A stretch of DNA of 64,000 bases from Candidatus Melainabacteria bacterium. GTDB taxonomy: Bacteria; Cyanobacteriota; Vampirovibrionia; Obscuribacterales; Obscuribacteraceae. Made by a program: the position numbers and the translations under genes. Every line of letters begins with the position of its first letter. Position 1 is the first letter of the stretch. A model generated the notes under the pieces. It did not search any database and had not been told where the DNA came from. It saw nothing but the letters and a program-made list of their open reading frames with translations. The stretch covers positions 102,001-166,000 of the forward strand of contig RXJR01000021.1 of the NCBI GenBank assembly GCA_003963305.1, given 5' to 3'. This document shows, one piece after another, positions 16,685 through 25,075 of this stretch.

Positions 16685-17869
16685 GTGGGAAATCCGAAAA
16701 AATCATTGTCTTCAACCATCGCTGATTGGCGGCGCTTCGCTTCGAGCACATTTTTGCTTGTAGCTGCAGCTTTAGTCATCGGCTATGTCTCATTGTTCTT
16801 TGGATTGCAAAAGAGCACAGATCGCTCGGACCTGGCCACTCTCGAACTACCAAGCTGGATGCTGCAATTCACTCAGACACTGCCAAAGTATTTGGGCTCG
16901 CAGAAAAAACCCGACGTGCTGCTCATGGGTTCATCACTTGTTCTGAGTCCGGCGGCGCTAATTGAGAAGCAGCAAAACAGAACCGGATTCGCCTGCAAGT
17001 ACTTCGAAGATGCACTCAAAGATCGATGCGGCAAAAGCATCTCTGTAGATAACGTCGGCGTTATAGCAGGAATGGTCTGCGATCAGTACGCAATATTGAA
17101 GGCCAGCCTTGAAGCTGGTAAAAAACCGAACTTTATCATTTACGGTATGGCGCCGCGCGACCTGGCAGACAACCTGACCAGCGCCGAGAACTCACCTACA
17201 CAACAAGTCCTGGCATTTTGCCAATCGTCAAACAAATTTCTTCCGGAGTCTCTGAAAGCAGAAGATATAGAACTGTGCTGGAATGCGCATAAGCTCGGTG
17301 CTACGCGCTGGCTTAAAACTCTTCGGAATGCATCTTTGCACCTGGCCTGCGATATCTCCAAACACCCGGCTTCGCTCTCTGAAACAGTTCCTCAGAAAGT
17401 CGAACAACAAGCCCCCGTGCATACCAGACAGGTAGTTATTGCAGAAGACCTCGAGATCTACCGTCAGCGCTATAACCCACCCAACTACGACCGGCTGAAA
17501 AGCCAATCGGCATATCTCGACAGCCTCCTCGCTTTATGTGCCGAGCACAAGATACCAATCTTGCTGGTCAATATGCCTCTGCCAGACGTGAATCGCAACG
17601 TGATTCCGCCGCCGCTCCTGACTGCGTACAAACAAACCGTGAGGAAGATCGCAGACAAGTATTCTTGCGAAGTCTGGGATCTCGATGGCGACTCGGTTTT
17701 CGCTGAAAACGCCACCAACTTCAACGACTGCGTGCACCTGAACGCAAATGGTGGCAAGAAGTTCTTTAACATGCTTGCGGACCACCTGGTGAAAGACAAG
17801 CCATTCGATATTGCATACGGAATACAGACACCATCAGTCGCTGAAAGCAGCAAAGCTACGGTGTTCTAA
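16685..17869 (+). CDS. Membrane-anchored SGNH/AlgX-like esterase, MBOAT partner
   Basis: About 394 residues: a short cytoplasmic start, one N-terminal membrane helix (FLLVAAALVIGYVSLFFGL) and an extracytoplasmic SGNH-hydrolase-type domain. The nucleophile block is VLLMGSSLVLS, a mid-domain block is IYGMAPRDL, and the final catalytic D-x-x-H is FNDCVHLN followed by GGKKFF. Such proteins accept acyl groups from an MBOAT partner and transfer them to polysaccharides (compare AlgJ/AlgX or PatB). Its stop shares one base with the MBOAT start (TAATG). The start is uncertain: GTG 16685 is used here; TTG 16658 and a TTG at 16706 are alternatives, none with a good SD. A paralogue lies at 28845. Confidence 0.72.
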   Translation: MGNPKKSLSSTIADWRRFASSTFLLVAAALVIGYVSLFFGLQKSTDRSDLATLELPSWMLQFTQTLPKYLGSQKKPDVLLMGSSLVLSPAALIEKQQNRTGFACKYFEDALKDRCGKSISVDNVGVIAGMVCDQYAILKASLEAGKKPNFIIYGMAPRDLADNLTSAENSPTQQVLAFCQSSNKFLPESLKAEDIELCWNAHKLGATRWLKTLRNASLHLACDISKHPASLSETVPQKVEQQAPVHTRQVVIAEDLEIYRQRYNPPNYDRLKSQSAYLDSLLALCAEHKIPILLVNMPLPDVNRNVIPPPLLTAYKQTVRKIADKYSCEVWDLDGDSVFAENATNFNDCVHLNANGGKKFFNMLADHLVKDKPFDIAYGIQTPSVAESSKATVF

Positions 17870-19308
17870 TGCTATTCAACAGCCTGCAATATCTCATTTT
17901 CCTTCCGATAGTGGTGACGTTATTTTGGGTACTGCCACCAAAATTCCGTATGCCCATGCTTCTGGTCGCGAGCTACATTTTTTACGCCAGCTGGATGCCC
18001 ATTTTTCTGCTACTTATCCTCGGAATGACTGTCGCGACATGGTTCTTCGGCAAAGCGCTAGACAAGGCAACCGAGAACAAGAAACTCGTTCTAACGCTGG
18101 GCATTGCATTCAATTTGCTACTGCTTGCAATCTTCAAGTACGCGAATTTTTGCTACGGAACATTTGCACTTTTAGCCTGGCATAAAGCCGATGCTACGCT
18201 CAACATACTTTTGCCGCTAGGAATCTCGTTCTTTACGTTCGAGTTCATTCACTATTTGTTCGAGATCTACCGGGGCAAAGCACCGATCAATAATTTCGTT
18301 CTATTCGCATTGTTCGCCGCTTTTTTCCCAACCCAAATTGCAGGACCGATCAAACGCTATCCCGATTTCCTGGCGCAGATGCAGGAAGTACGTCCTTTCA
18401 AACTGGCTTACTTCGACGAAGCGCTCCCGATCATCGTCACCGGACTAGCCAAAAAAGTATTGTTCGCAGACAACCTGTCCATACTTGTGAGTATGGGTTA
18501 CTCAAACCCTTCGACTTATGGAGCGCCTGAGCTCTGGCTGCTCGCGTACGCCTTTGCGTTCCAAATCTACTTTGATTTCTCCGGTTACACTGATATTGCC
18601 CGTGGTTCATCGATGCTATTCGGATACCATATTCCGCTCAACTTCAACATGCCATATATAGCCAAGAACATGAGTGATTTCTGGCACAGGTGGCACATTT
18701 CTCTTTCCACCTGGTTGCGCGATTACCTGTTCATTCCGCTGGGCGGATCTCGCAACGGCAGATGGAAAACCAACCTGAATCTTTTCTGGACGATGACACT
18801 CGGTGGACTGTGGCATGGTGCTTCATGGAATTTCCTTGTCTGGGGCGCCTATCACGGACTTGCGCTGATTGCGCACAGAGAATTCCAATTCCTGAAACAA
18901 AAGTTCGCGGCAATCGACAAAGTGCTCGCCACTGCTATGGGAAGATGGTTCTCAATCTTTCTGACGTTCAATGCAGTCTGTGTCGGCTGGGTATTTTTCC
19001 GCATTCAAGACATCGGTACGGCCTTCGCAGTAGCGAAAAAAATGGTGACATTCAGACCGATCACAACGTCGGTGGAAGCGCACCAATTCCTGCTGCTCAA
19101 GCATGATCTGCCCGTGATTGTGCCAATTACGCTGACAATGGTGGCGGTCCTAGTTCTCACAAACTTACCCTGGAGTCGTTTAAACGAAAAGGGATTTTTG
19201 ACAGCCACGCCGGCATGGCTACGAGCAGTATATTGTTGCGTTGTCATAGTTGCTATGCTTGCCTTCATGCCGGACAACTCCGCACCATTTATCTACTTCC
19301 AATTTTAA
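17869..19308 (+). CDS. MBOAT-family O-acyltransferase (AlgI/PatA-like)
   Basis: 479-residue polytopic membrane protein. It starts with the family hallmark MLFNSLQYLIFLPIVV, has PLGISFFTFEFIHYL, the IAGPIKRYPDF loop, FDFSGYTDIARGSSMLFG, the NMSDFWHRWHISLSTWLRDYLFIPLGG block, and the catalytic histidine region TLGGLWHGASWNF. It should move an acyl (usually acetyl) group from a cytoplasmic donor across the membrane to the SGNH protein encoded immediately upstream, for O-acylation of an exopolysaccharide or peptidoglycan. Translation is coupled to that gene (TAATG). No alginate or cellulose synthase lies beside it, so the acceptor polymer is unknown. Confidence 0.92.
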   Translation: MLFNSLQYLIFLPIVVTLFWVLPPKFRMPMLLVASYIFYASWMPIFLLLILGMTVATWFFGKALDKATENKKLVLTLGIAFNLLLLAIFKYANFCYGTFALLAWHKADATLNILLPLGISFFTFEFIHYLFEIYRGKAPINNFVLFALFAAFFPTQIAGPIKRYPDFLAQMQEVRPFKLAYFDEALPIIVTGLAKKVLFADNLSILVSMGYSNPSTYGAPELWLLAYAFAFQIYFDFSGYTDIARGSSMLFGYHIPLNFNMPYIAKNMSDFWHRWHISLSTWLRDYLFIPLGGSRNGRWKTNLNLFWTMTLGGLWHGASWNFLVWGAYHGLALIAHREFQFLKQKFAAIDKVLATAMGRWFSIFLTFNAVCVGWVFFRIQDIGTAFAVAKKMVTFRPITTSVEAHQFLLLKHDLPVIVPITLTMVAVLVLTNLPWSRLNEKGFLTATPAWLRAVYCCVVIVAMLAFMPDNSAPFIYFQF

Positions 19309-19336
19309 GAACAAATTTGCTACACCTATTCTGCAA

Positions 19337-19368
19337 AAGACCTGCATCTACTTAAAGATGCAGGTCTT
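19337..19368. terminator. Bidirectional hairpin terminator
   Basis: A perfect 13-bp stem (AAGACCTGCATCT against AGATGCAGGTCTT) closes on a 6-nt loop between two convergent genes. On the minus strand the stem runs into a short CTTTT, on the plus strand into TCTTCT. It can serve both the MBOAT gene and the small leftward gene. Confidence 0.7.
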
Positions 19369-19408
19369 CTGAGCTATGACAGCTCACTGAGCTTACAGAG
19401 CGGGCGGT

Positions 19409-19687
19409 CTAGAATACTTTGACGACGCCCAAATTCAGCAAGTGGTGGTGATGTTTTTTCTTCACAACAACAACGTTGTTCGCTGGAGGAGTGACGATCA
19501 CAGGTTGGGTCTCACGGATAACAACGGGACTTGACTCTGTAGTAGTCTGACGAGTCTCAACCACAGATGATGGCATCGAATCCAAAGATGTTGTTGTTGT
19601 TGTGTATGTGGTATCGGCTTTCGCGGCGGTTGCAGCCACACCGATAGTTACCAGAGCGCTCAATGTCAAAATAGCTTGTACCTTCAT
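19409..19687 (-). CDS. Small secreted Thr-rich protein with His cluster
   Basis: 92 residues from ATG 19687, which has GAGGG 8 nt upstream; a longer frame upstream has no SD and buries the signal peptide. A Sec signal peptide (MKVQAILTLSALVTIGVAATAAKA) is followed by a Thr/Ser-rich low-complexity segment (TTYTTTTTS, later QTTTESS), a Val/Pro segment, and the C-terminal NNVVVVKKKHHHHLLNLGVVKVF. The KKKHHHH run might bind metal or anionic polymer, but there is no known family match I can name. Monocistronic, ended by the bidirectional hairpin. Confidence 0.6.
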   Translation of the reverse strand: MKVQAILTLSALVTIGVAATAAKADTTYTTTTTSLDSMPSSVVETRQTTTESSPVVIRETQPVIVTPPANNVVVVKKKHHHHLLNLGVVKVF

Positions 19688-19739
19688 TTTAGTATCCCTC
19701 GCATCTCTAACCTTTGTCTGCAACTTCGACGTAGCACGC

Positions 19740-21212
19740 TCAAAAGTAGTTCCGCGAATTTCGTACATAGTTAAACCAATCGCTATTGAAACGAAAGGTG
19801 GGATCATATTGATGCTTCAGCTCTATAAATTGAGAAATCTGTGGATAGCAAGCCTGAAGCTGATTTGCAGCAGCATATTTGTTGTAAGTCAAATAATACT
19901 TACCGCCAAATTCAATTGCTAATTGGAACAATTTTCGGAAGGTACCGCTGATTGCTTGTATCTGTCCATTGTTGTGATCAACGTGAAGGTTGAAGATAAT
20001 GCAGGCCCACGGCTGATTGGCCCAGGCGAGAAACGTCTCCTTGTCTTGTTCAATTAATCGAACTGTGCCATAAATCACGCTGGCTGCTTCAGCGCGCAAC
20101 AGAGATGCCGCTCGCTTCATAAATTCATCCAATCGATGACGCGGAACATAAAGCTCAGTTATTGCCTCGCTACCGGCGCAGTTCTCACCCAGGCGATCGT
20201 CAATCATCTTGTGATAACCGTTTATGTATGTAGCTAACTGAAACGTGTCTGACAGATAAAGCTGTCTATCTGTAGCGAGGTAATGGTCCCGATATATTTC
20301 AAAGGCTCTCGACTTATCCGTATGGGCAAGGAAGAGGAGTTCCTGCCACTGATCTTCAGACAGCAGCTTCCGTTCGGATTCTCGATATTGCTCGCCTTGC
20401 GCGCCTACAGGACTATAGGTGCTGAGTATTCCGACTTGCAGAAAGTCGGCAGAGGCAGAGTCAATGGCAAACTGAAAATCACCATATGTAGCACCACAAC
20501 GTTGTTGCGACTCCAGCAACTCGGCCGCCTGACTGGTTCTGCAAACCTGTACAGAGCGACGCAAAGTCACTCGCTGAACCAACCTGAGCGTAACACTGGC
20601 AATGATGCCGAATAAACCATAACCACCGATGGCAAGACTGAACAGTTCAGCATTTCGCTGTCTGCTGCACCGTTTGATTTTTCCATCATGCATGACAATC
20701 TTAAACTCTTCCACATCACATACAAGAGGCGCTTTACCCAGACCTCTTCCATGCACATTCGCAGCCAGTGCACCTCCGATAGTAAGCAGGTCGCATCCCG
20801 TTTGCTTCTGAGCAATCGTCCACTGACATGTGGAATGCCTTTGCGTCTCTCGAAGATAATTGATGAGAGCCGGCCACATCATTCCAGCCTCAACTTCAAG
20901 CAATCCGCGATTACGGTCGAATGCGACAATCTTATTGAACAAAGTCATATCGATGAGGATGCCATTGCTTAAAAACTGCTGCCCACCCATGGCGTGACGC
21001 CCACCGGCAATCGAGACTTGTTGCCCAGTTGCATGTGCATCTCTAACTATCGCAGTCAACTGGCGCAGTGAGTCCGGAGATTTGATTGAGGCAACTCGCG
21101 TAGGATTTAGCAAGGAATGATGGTCGTTCACGATCGTGTTCGTAGTTGTAGTCGACGGTTGGTCGAAGCCACATACTGGGGTTACAGCACGTCGCGATCT
21201 AGTACTATTCAT
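19740..21212 (-). CDS. FAD-linked oxidase (PCMH-type)
   Basis: 490 residues. The N-terminal half is a PCMH-type FAD-binding domain: VSIAGGRHAMGGQQFLSNG (loop carrying the flavin-contact residues), LEVEAGMMWPALINYL, GCDLLTIGGALAANVHGRG and GGYGLFGIIASVTLRL. The C-terminal half ends in the family-like FIELKHQYDPTFRFNSDW. Relatives include gulonolactone/alditol oxidases and decaprenylphosphoryl-ribose oxidase-like enzymes; the substrate cannot be chosen from sequence alone. No signal peptide is seen. Its ATG overlaps the stop of the upstream membrane-protein gene (ATGA), so the two are coupled. The 5' part is Thr/Asn-rich (TTTTNTIVN). Confidence 0.82.
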   Translation of the reverse strand: MNSTRSRRAVTPVCGFDQPSTTTTNTIVNDHHSLLNPTRVASIKSPDSLRQLTAIVRDAHATGQQVSIAGGRHAMGGQQFLSNGILIDMTLFNKIVAFDRNRGLLEVEAGMMWPALINYLRETQRHSTCQWTIAQKQTGCDLLTIGGALAANVHGRGLGKAPLVCDVEEFKIVMHDGKIKRCSRQRNAELFSLAIGGYGLFGIIASVTLRLVQRVTLRRSVQVCRTSQAAELLESQQRCGATYGDFQFAIDSASADFLQVGILSTYSPVGAQGEQYRESERKLLSEDQWQELLFLAHTDKSRAFEIYRDHYLATDRQLYLSDTFQLATYINGYHKMIDDRLGENCAGSEAITELYVPRHRLDEFMKRAASLLRAEAASVIYGTVRLIEQDKETFLAWANQPWACIIFNLHVDHNNGQIQAISGTFRKLFQLAIEFGGKYYLTYNKYAAANQLQACYPQISQFIELKHQYDPTFRFNSDWFNYVRNSRNYF

Positions 21213-21745
21213 TGTGTAATCCCTGCCTTTAAAAGCGCTGATGGGTTACTGGAAGCCAGACCCGAGAACTCCTGACAGTGATGTTTTGCGACCACGATCA
21301 GAAACGATGCCAAAACAAAATGGAAAAATATCGGAATGGTTCCACTGAACCACATATGGTGCTGAAACATTGTCGTCCAAATCAGCAGACGAATAGCAAC
21401 CGAAACAAAATAAAGCAGCCCCACGCGCAGCAAAGGTTTTGCAAGCATTCTTTGCGGCACGTAAAAGAAGCCTGACAGCCTGTAGAAGTCAAAACAAATT
21501 CTTCCGTACAACGCAATGATCAAGAACTGAAAGAAAACAAGTACAGGATAAGGTAGCAGGCCAGACTGCCATTCACTCATGGGCGGCAGGAAAGGGACGT
21601 GGAAGACCGCTACCAGTAATTGCCCTGAGACTCTTAAACAGAACAGAACAAGTAATGCTGCAAGCAGAGCAAGGGTTTTGTCCGAGCGCAGGGTTTTGTC
21701 TGCGCGCGATGTTTCTTCTGTACGCGCTGTTTTGCTGCTGACCAT
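21209..21745 (-). CDS. Integral membrane protein coupled to FAD oxidase
   Basis: 178 residues from ATG 21745, which has an AAAGGA/GGAG SD; an in-frame TTG 15 nt upstream would be the longest form. After a polar, Thr/Arg-rich start there are about four to five membrane segments (ALLAALLVLFCLRVSG, LVFFQFLIIALYG, LLYFVSVAIRLLIW, FFHFVLASFLIVV). No family is recognised. The 4-nt overlap with the FAD oxidase gene suggests a functional pair, for instance a membrane anchor or electron-transfer partner, but no heme or quinone motif is evident. Confidence 0.65.
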   Translation of the reverse strand: MVSSKTARTEETSRADKTLRSDKTLALLAALLVLFCLRVSGQLLVAVFHVPFLPPMSEWQSGLLPYPVLVFFQFLIIALYGRICFDFYRLSGFFYVPQRMLAKPLLRVGLLYFVSVAIRLLIWTTMFQHHMWFSGTIPIFFHFVLASFLIVVAKHHCQEFSGLASSNPSALLKAGITQ

Positions 21746-21926
21746 AGTTCCTTTCTCCAAGTCACGCTTCGATTATGGAGCTCACGATCGGGAGAGAATG
21801 CATTGCGCCATCAGTTATTCAAGTGTTCAATGACGAGCCTAAATTTCTGCCGCGATACGTGTCAGCCCCACCAAGATTGCTCGGCAACTGCGGAGGGTTA
21901 GGCCGTCGCGCTACGTAGATCTCACA

Positions 21927-21955
21927 TTGACACTGTCCTTGATTTTTAAGATAGT
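21927..21955 (+). promoter_or_regulatory. Candidate sigma-70-type promoter
   Basis: TTGACA (21927-21932), a 17-nt spacer and GATAGT (21950-21955). It lies 29 nt before the GTG start at 21984, which has an AGGAAG SD. The TTG of the -35 box could be misread as the start codon of a longer protein. Confidence 0.5.
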
Positions 21956-21983
21956 CAGTCTTGTCACTACAGGAAGCGTTCAC

Positions 21984-23012
21984 GTGGGCGATTGGGACTC
22001 ATTACAGTTGAGAGACAAACCGGGGCAACCGGTACAGATGCCCGGTGGAGCAGACTTCGGCTCGCTATGGACTCGACCTGACCAGCGCAATCTCGGCACG
22101 GGACTCCGTCCAACCACAGGGTTGGACCAGCAGCAGCCCGTATATCGTCCGACCGAGCAGCAATACCCATACGATGCAACCGTTCAGAACAATGTGCGTA
22201 ATGGCACACTCGAGCTGAAATATGGCGATCCTAATATGGATAAGATCCTTTCTCAGGCTCGGAACTATCAGACCATCCATATAGACACTCCTCCCGGGGT
22301 CCAGTTGAAACACTGGGTCGACCAGGGCGGGCACTTCTTCTGGCTGCAAGGCGGCAATGACAACAACGCCAAGCACTACTATCCTGCTTTCTCCAAAGCA
22401 ATGACCGTGAACGGGCAGACTTTCGATCTGGAAGCCCAACGCCTGAAAGTAGATGAGGCTTATGCTGCGTCTCAGGGAGGCGGTCAAGGCCCCGTATTCC
22501 AGAGCTTTACGGGTCGTACTGATGCAATGACGTATTTCAGCCGCATGTCCAACCTGTCAGGACAGGCTCTGGGAACGCTCGAGAGAAGCCTGACTGAGTC
22601 TGTCAAAACATCTAATAATCCATATTTCAAAATCTATTTGGCTGATGTATACACGGCTGAGGCGATGCAGCCCATCGTTCAACAAGTCTTGCGTGGCGGC
22701 ACGGCGGATCTTAACAATCCTGACACTCTGCGACGCCTGGACAGCGCCATTCAACTCTTGCAAGCAGCACAGTCAGATTCGCGCTCGGGGCTGGGTAGGG
22801 TCAACATGAACCCTCCAGGCAATGTTGTCATGCCACTGGACCCATATGAAATTTATTCCAATCCAAGAGATACGCGCTACTACTATGGATTCTGGGGTGG
22901 CAGCCTGGATCAAGCCAGGCACAGGGAAGTCGGGTTGACTCTGCTGAGAAACCTGATCAGCTCCGGCGCCTTACCGAAAATAGAATTACCTCCGGCGCTG
23001 CCTCCGCGCTGA
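21984..23012 (+). CDS. Hypothetical protein, 342 aa
   Basis: GTG 21984 is chosen: AGGA lies 8 nt upstream, and a consensus-like promoter covers the longer alternative start at 21927. The N-terminal 80 residues are Pro/Gln/Gly-rich and likely disordered (PGQPVQMPGG, TGLDQQQPVYRPTEQQYP). The rest appears folded: IHIDTPPGVQLKHWVDQGGHFFWLQGG, then a helical segment (FQSFTGRTDAMTYFSRMSNL, DVYTAEAMQPIVQQVLRGG), ending in a Pro-rich tail. No signal peptide in the short form. No recognised domain. It is followed 52 nt later by dxr, probably an independent gene. Confidence 0.6.
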   Translation: MGDWDSLQLRDKPGQPVQMPGGADFGSLWTRPDQRNLGTGLRPTTGLDQQQPVYRPTEQQYPYDATVQNNVRNGTLELKYGDPNMDKILSQARNYQTIHIDTPPGVQLKHWVDQGGHFFWLQGGNDNNAKHYYPAFSKAMTVNGQTFDLEAQRLKVDEAYAASQGGGQGPVFQSFTGRTDAMTYFSRMSNLSGQALGTLERSLTESVKTSNNPYFKIYLADVYTAEAMQPIVQQVLRGGTADLNNPDTLRRLDSAIQLLQAAQSDSRSGLGRVNMNPPGNVVMPLDPYEIYSNPRDTRYYYGFWGGSLDQARHREVGLTLLRNLISSGALPKIELPPALPPR

Positions 23013-23064
23013 AATTCCGCCTCAAGAACAAGTAAAATTGTCCCCGGTTAATAACGAGGGACCT

Positions 23065-24249
23065 TTGAAACACATCAGCCTACTTGGTTCCACCGGCTCG
23101 ATTGGAACGCAGACACTCGACATTGCAGAATCACATAAAGATTCGGTATCGATTGTTGCGCTTGCAGCTGGAAGCAAGAACATCGACTTGCTGGCAAAAC
23201 AGGTCAGACAATTTCGACCGGAATTGGTATCGGTACCGACAAAAGCAGACATAGACAGCTTACGCGACAAATTGGGAGCCGATTGCAAAAGTACTTCCTT
23301 TGTCTGCGGTGATCAGGGTCTAATAGACGTGGCCACGCACGGAAAAGTAGATACGGTAGTCACCGGAGTGGTTGGCTTCCTCGGTCTGAAACCGACAGCA
23401 GCAGCCATTCAGAAAGGCAAGAGCATAGCCCTTGCCAATAAAGAAACGCTGGTTGCAGCAGGCGCAGCAATCATGCCAATGGTGCGCCAATACGACGCAC
23501 GAATCGTTCCAGTTGACTCCGAGCACTCAGCCATCTTTCAAGCGCTTGGAGGCAAGAAGGCAGCAGAGTACAAGAAAGAACTGGACAAAATATGGCTCAC
23601 CGCATCTGGTGGCCCGTTCCGCACCTGGACACTGGAACAAATTCGCAACGCCACCGTAGATGATGCCCTTAAGCATCCCAACTGGTCCATGGGTCCCAAA
23701 ATAACGATCGACTCCTCAACCCTGATGAATAAAGGGCTGGAAGTGATCGAAGCGCGCTGGCTATTTGATGTGGATCCCGCTTCCATTCAGGTGGTCATTC
23801 ATCCGCAATCTATTCTTCACTCTGCAGTTGAGTTCGTAGACGGATCCATCGTAGGACAAATGGGCGTGCCCGATATGCGCCTGCCCATTCACTATGCGCT
23901 CTTCTTCCCAGAAAGAATTCACTCCAGTCGCGTACCCCGACTCAACCTTCTCGAACTCAACCAGATGACTTTCGAAAAACCCGATACCAAGCGCTTTCCA
24001 TGTCTGGCAATCGCTCAAAAAATCGCGGCAGAGAACAACACTATGCCCTGCGTCCTGAACGCCGTCAACGAAGTCGTCGTTGATTTCTTCCTCAAGGGAT
24101 TTGTCAAGTTTAGCGACATGGCAACTCAAATCGAGCGAGTCTTGGAAAGACATAACCCGGTTGAGAAACCCAATTTGGAGGATATACTTGATGCTGATCA
24201 GTGGGCGAGGCGAGAAGCAGTTCAGTTGCTTTCGGCTGTGCGCAGCTGA
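23065..24249 (+). CDS. dxr: 1-deoxy-D-xylulose-5-phosphate reductoisomerase
   Basis: First committed enzyme of the MEP isoprenoid pathway: converts DXP to MEP with NADPH and a divalent metal. TTG 23065 gives M-K-H-I-S-L-L-G-S-T-G-S-I-G, exactly the family N-terminus with the NADPH-binding GSTGSIG; GAGGG sits 4 nt upstream. A TTG 27 nt earlier would add nine residues. Other hallmarks: LANKETLVAAG, PVDSEHSAIFQ (metal ligands D, E), LTASGGPFR, HPNWSMGPKITIDSSTLMNKGLE, and the C-terminal LNAVNEVVV. 394 residues, normal length. Its presence implies the MEP route, as expected for cyanobacteria-related organisms and many other bacteria. Confidence 0.96.
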   Translation: MKHISLLGSTGSIGTQTLDIAESHKDSVSIVALAAGSKNIDLLAKQVRQFRPELVSVPTKADIDSLRDKLGADCKSTSFVCGDQGLIDVATHGKVDTVVTGVVGFLGLKPTAAAIQKGKSIALANKETLVAAGAAIMPMVRQYDARIVPVDSEHSAIFQALGGKKAAEYKKELDKIWLTASGGPFRTWTLEQIRNATVDDALKHPNWSMGPKITIDSSTLMNKGLEVIEARWLFDVDPASIQVVIHPQSILHSAVEFVDGSIVGQMGVPDMRLPIHYALFFPERIHSSRVPRLNLLELNQMTFEKPDTKRFPCLAIAQKIAAENNTMPCVLNAVNEVVVDFFLKGFVKFSDMATQIERVLERHNPVEKPNLEDILDADQWARREAVQLLSAVRS

Positions 24250-24276
24250 CTATTAGAGTGCTCTGGAGCTTTTGCA

Positions 24277-24918
24277 ATGGTTCAAACTGAAACGTCGTCG
24301 GTCAAAGTGGCTAATCATCCACTTGTTCAACAAATTCTGACACGCATTCGCGACTACCAAACGCCAACAGGCGAGTTCCGGCAGAAAGCACTGCAACTGA
24401 GCAAATTTCTCGTTTACGAGGCGATGTCTGAGTTAAGCACGCGCGAAGTGGGTGTGCAGACACCGGTCGGAGCGGCCAAGGGCATCGCACTGACTGACTA
24501 TCTGATTCTGGCACCAGTGTTGAGAGCTGGTCTGATTCTCGCCGAGGCGGCACAAGAACTCATGCCAAGCGCTCGCATCTACCATGTTGGGTTGCGGCGC
24601 GATGAGGCGACTCTACAGGCGATTTCCTATTACGCAAAGCTGCCCGAGGCGCTGCCTGCTGAAAGCCGCGTCTACGTACTTGATCCAATGTTGGCGACCG
24701 GGGGATCTGCCGTCGCAGCAATCTCGCTCTTTACAGATTTGAAGGTGCAGACAATTCACCTTGTTTCATTCGTGGCAGCGCCAGAGGGGATAAAACGAGT
24801 TCACTCGAAGTTTCCTCAAGTTAAAATCACGACCGCATCCGTCGACTCGAATTTGAACGAACACGGCTACATCGTGCCAGGGTTGGGCGATGCCGGAGAT
24901 CGAATTTTCGGCACTTAG
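24277..24918 (+). CDS. upp: Uracil phosphoribosyltransferase
   Basis: Pyrimidine-salvage enzyme making UMP from uracil and PRPP. 213 residues. The PRPP-binding loop is YVLDPMLATGGSAVAA; the start NHPLVQQILTRIRD, LAPVLRAGLILAEA and HVGLRRDEATLQ, and the uracil-binding C-terminus GYIVPGLGDAGDRIFGT, are all typical. Starts 27 nt after dxr and could be co-transcribed with it. A GGAG-like SD lies 9 nt before the ATG. Confidence 0.96.
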   Translation: MVQTETSSVKVANHPLVQQILTRIRDYQTPTGEFRQKALQLSKFLVYEAMSELSTREVGVQTPVGAAKGIALTDYLILAPVLRAGLILAEAAQELMPSARIYHVGLRRDEATLQAISYYAKLPEALPAESRVYVLDPMLATGGSAVAAISLFTDLKVQTIHLVSFVAAPEGIKRVHSKFPQVKITTASVDSNLNEHGYIVPGLGDAGDRIFGT

Positions 24919-24974
24919 CCAAATAAGTTAATCTAAAATCGCAACATTGGCGCTCAGGATGGGAATTTTACGAA

Positions 24975-25003
24975 TTTACTCTCATCTTGTCGCGCACTAA
25001 TAT
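24975..25003 (+). promoter_or_regulatory. Candidate promoter of the Q/G/N-rich gene
   Basis: TTTACT (24975-24980), a 17-nt spacer, then TAATAT (24998-25003). A start around 25010 would give a leader of about 65 nt containing the hairpin at 25050-25064. Confidence 0.4.
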
Positions 25004-25049
25004 CTCTGTACTGAGGAAGTGCCCGATCTGACTCAGACAATCACTGAAA

Positions 25050-25064
25050 CGTCTCTTCGAGACG
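25050..25064 (+). promoter_or_regulatory. Leader hairpin abutting the SD
   Basis: CGTCTC-TTC-GAGACG is a perfect 6-bp stem with a 3-nt loop ending 1-2 nt before the AAGGA SD of the gene starting at 25076. It could shield or present the ribosome site. Confidence 0.4.
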
Positions 25065-25075
25065 AAGGATGCATT

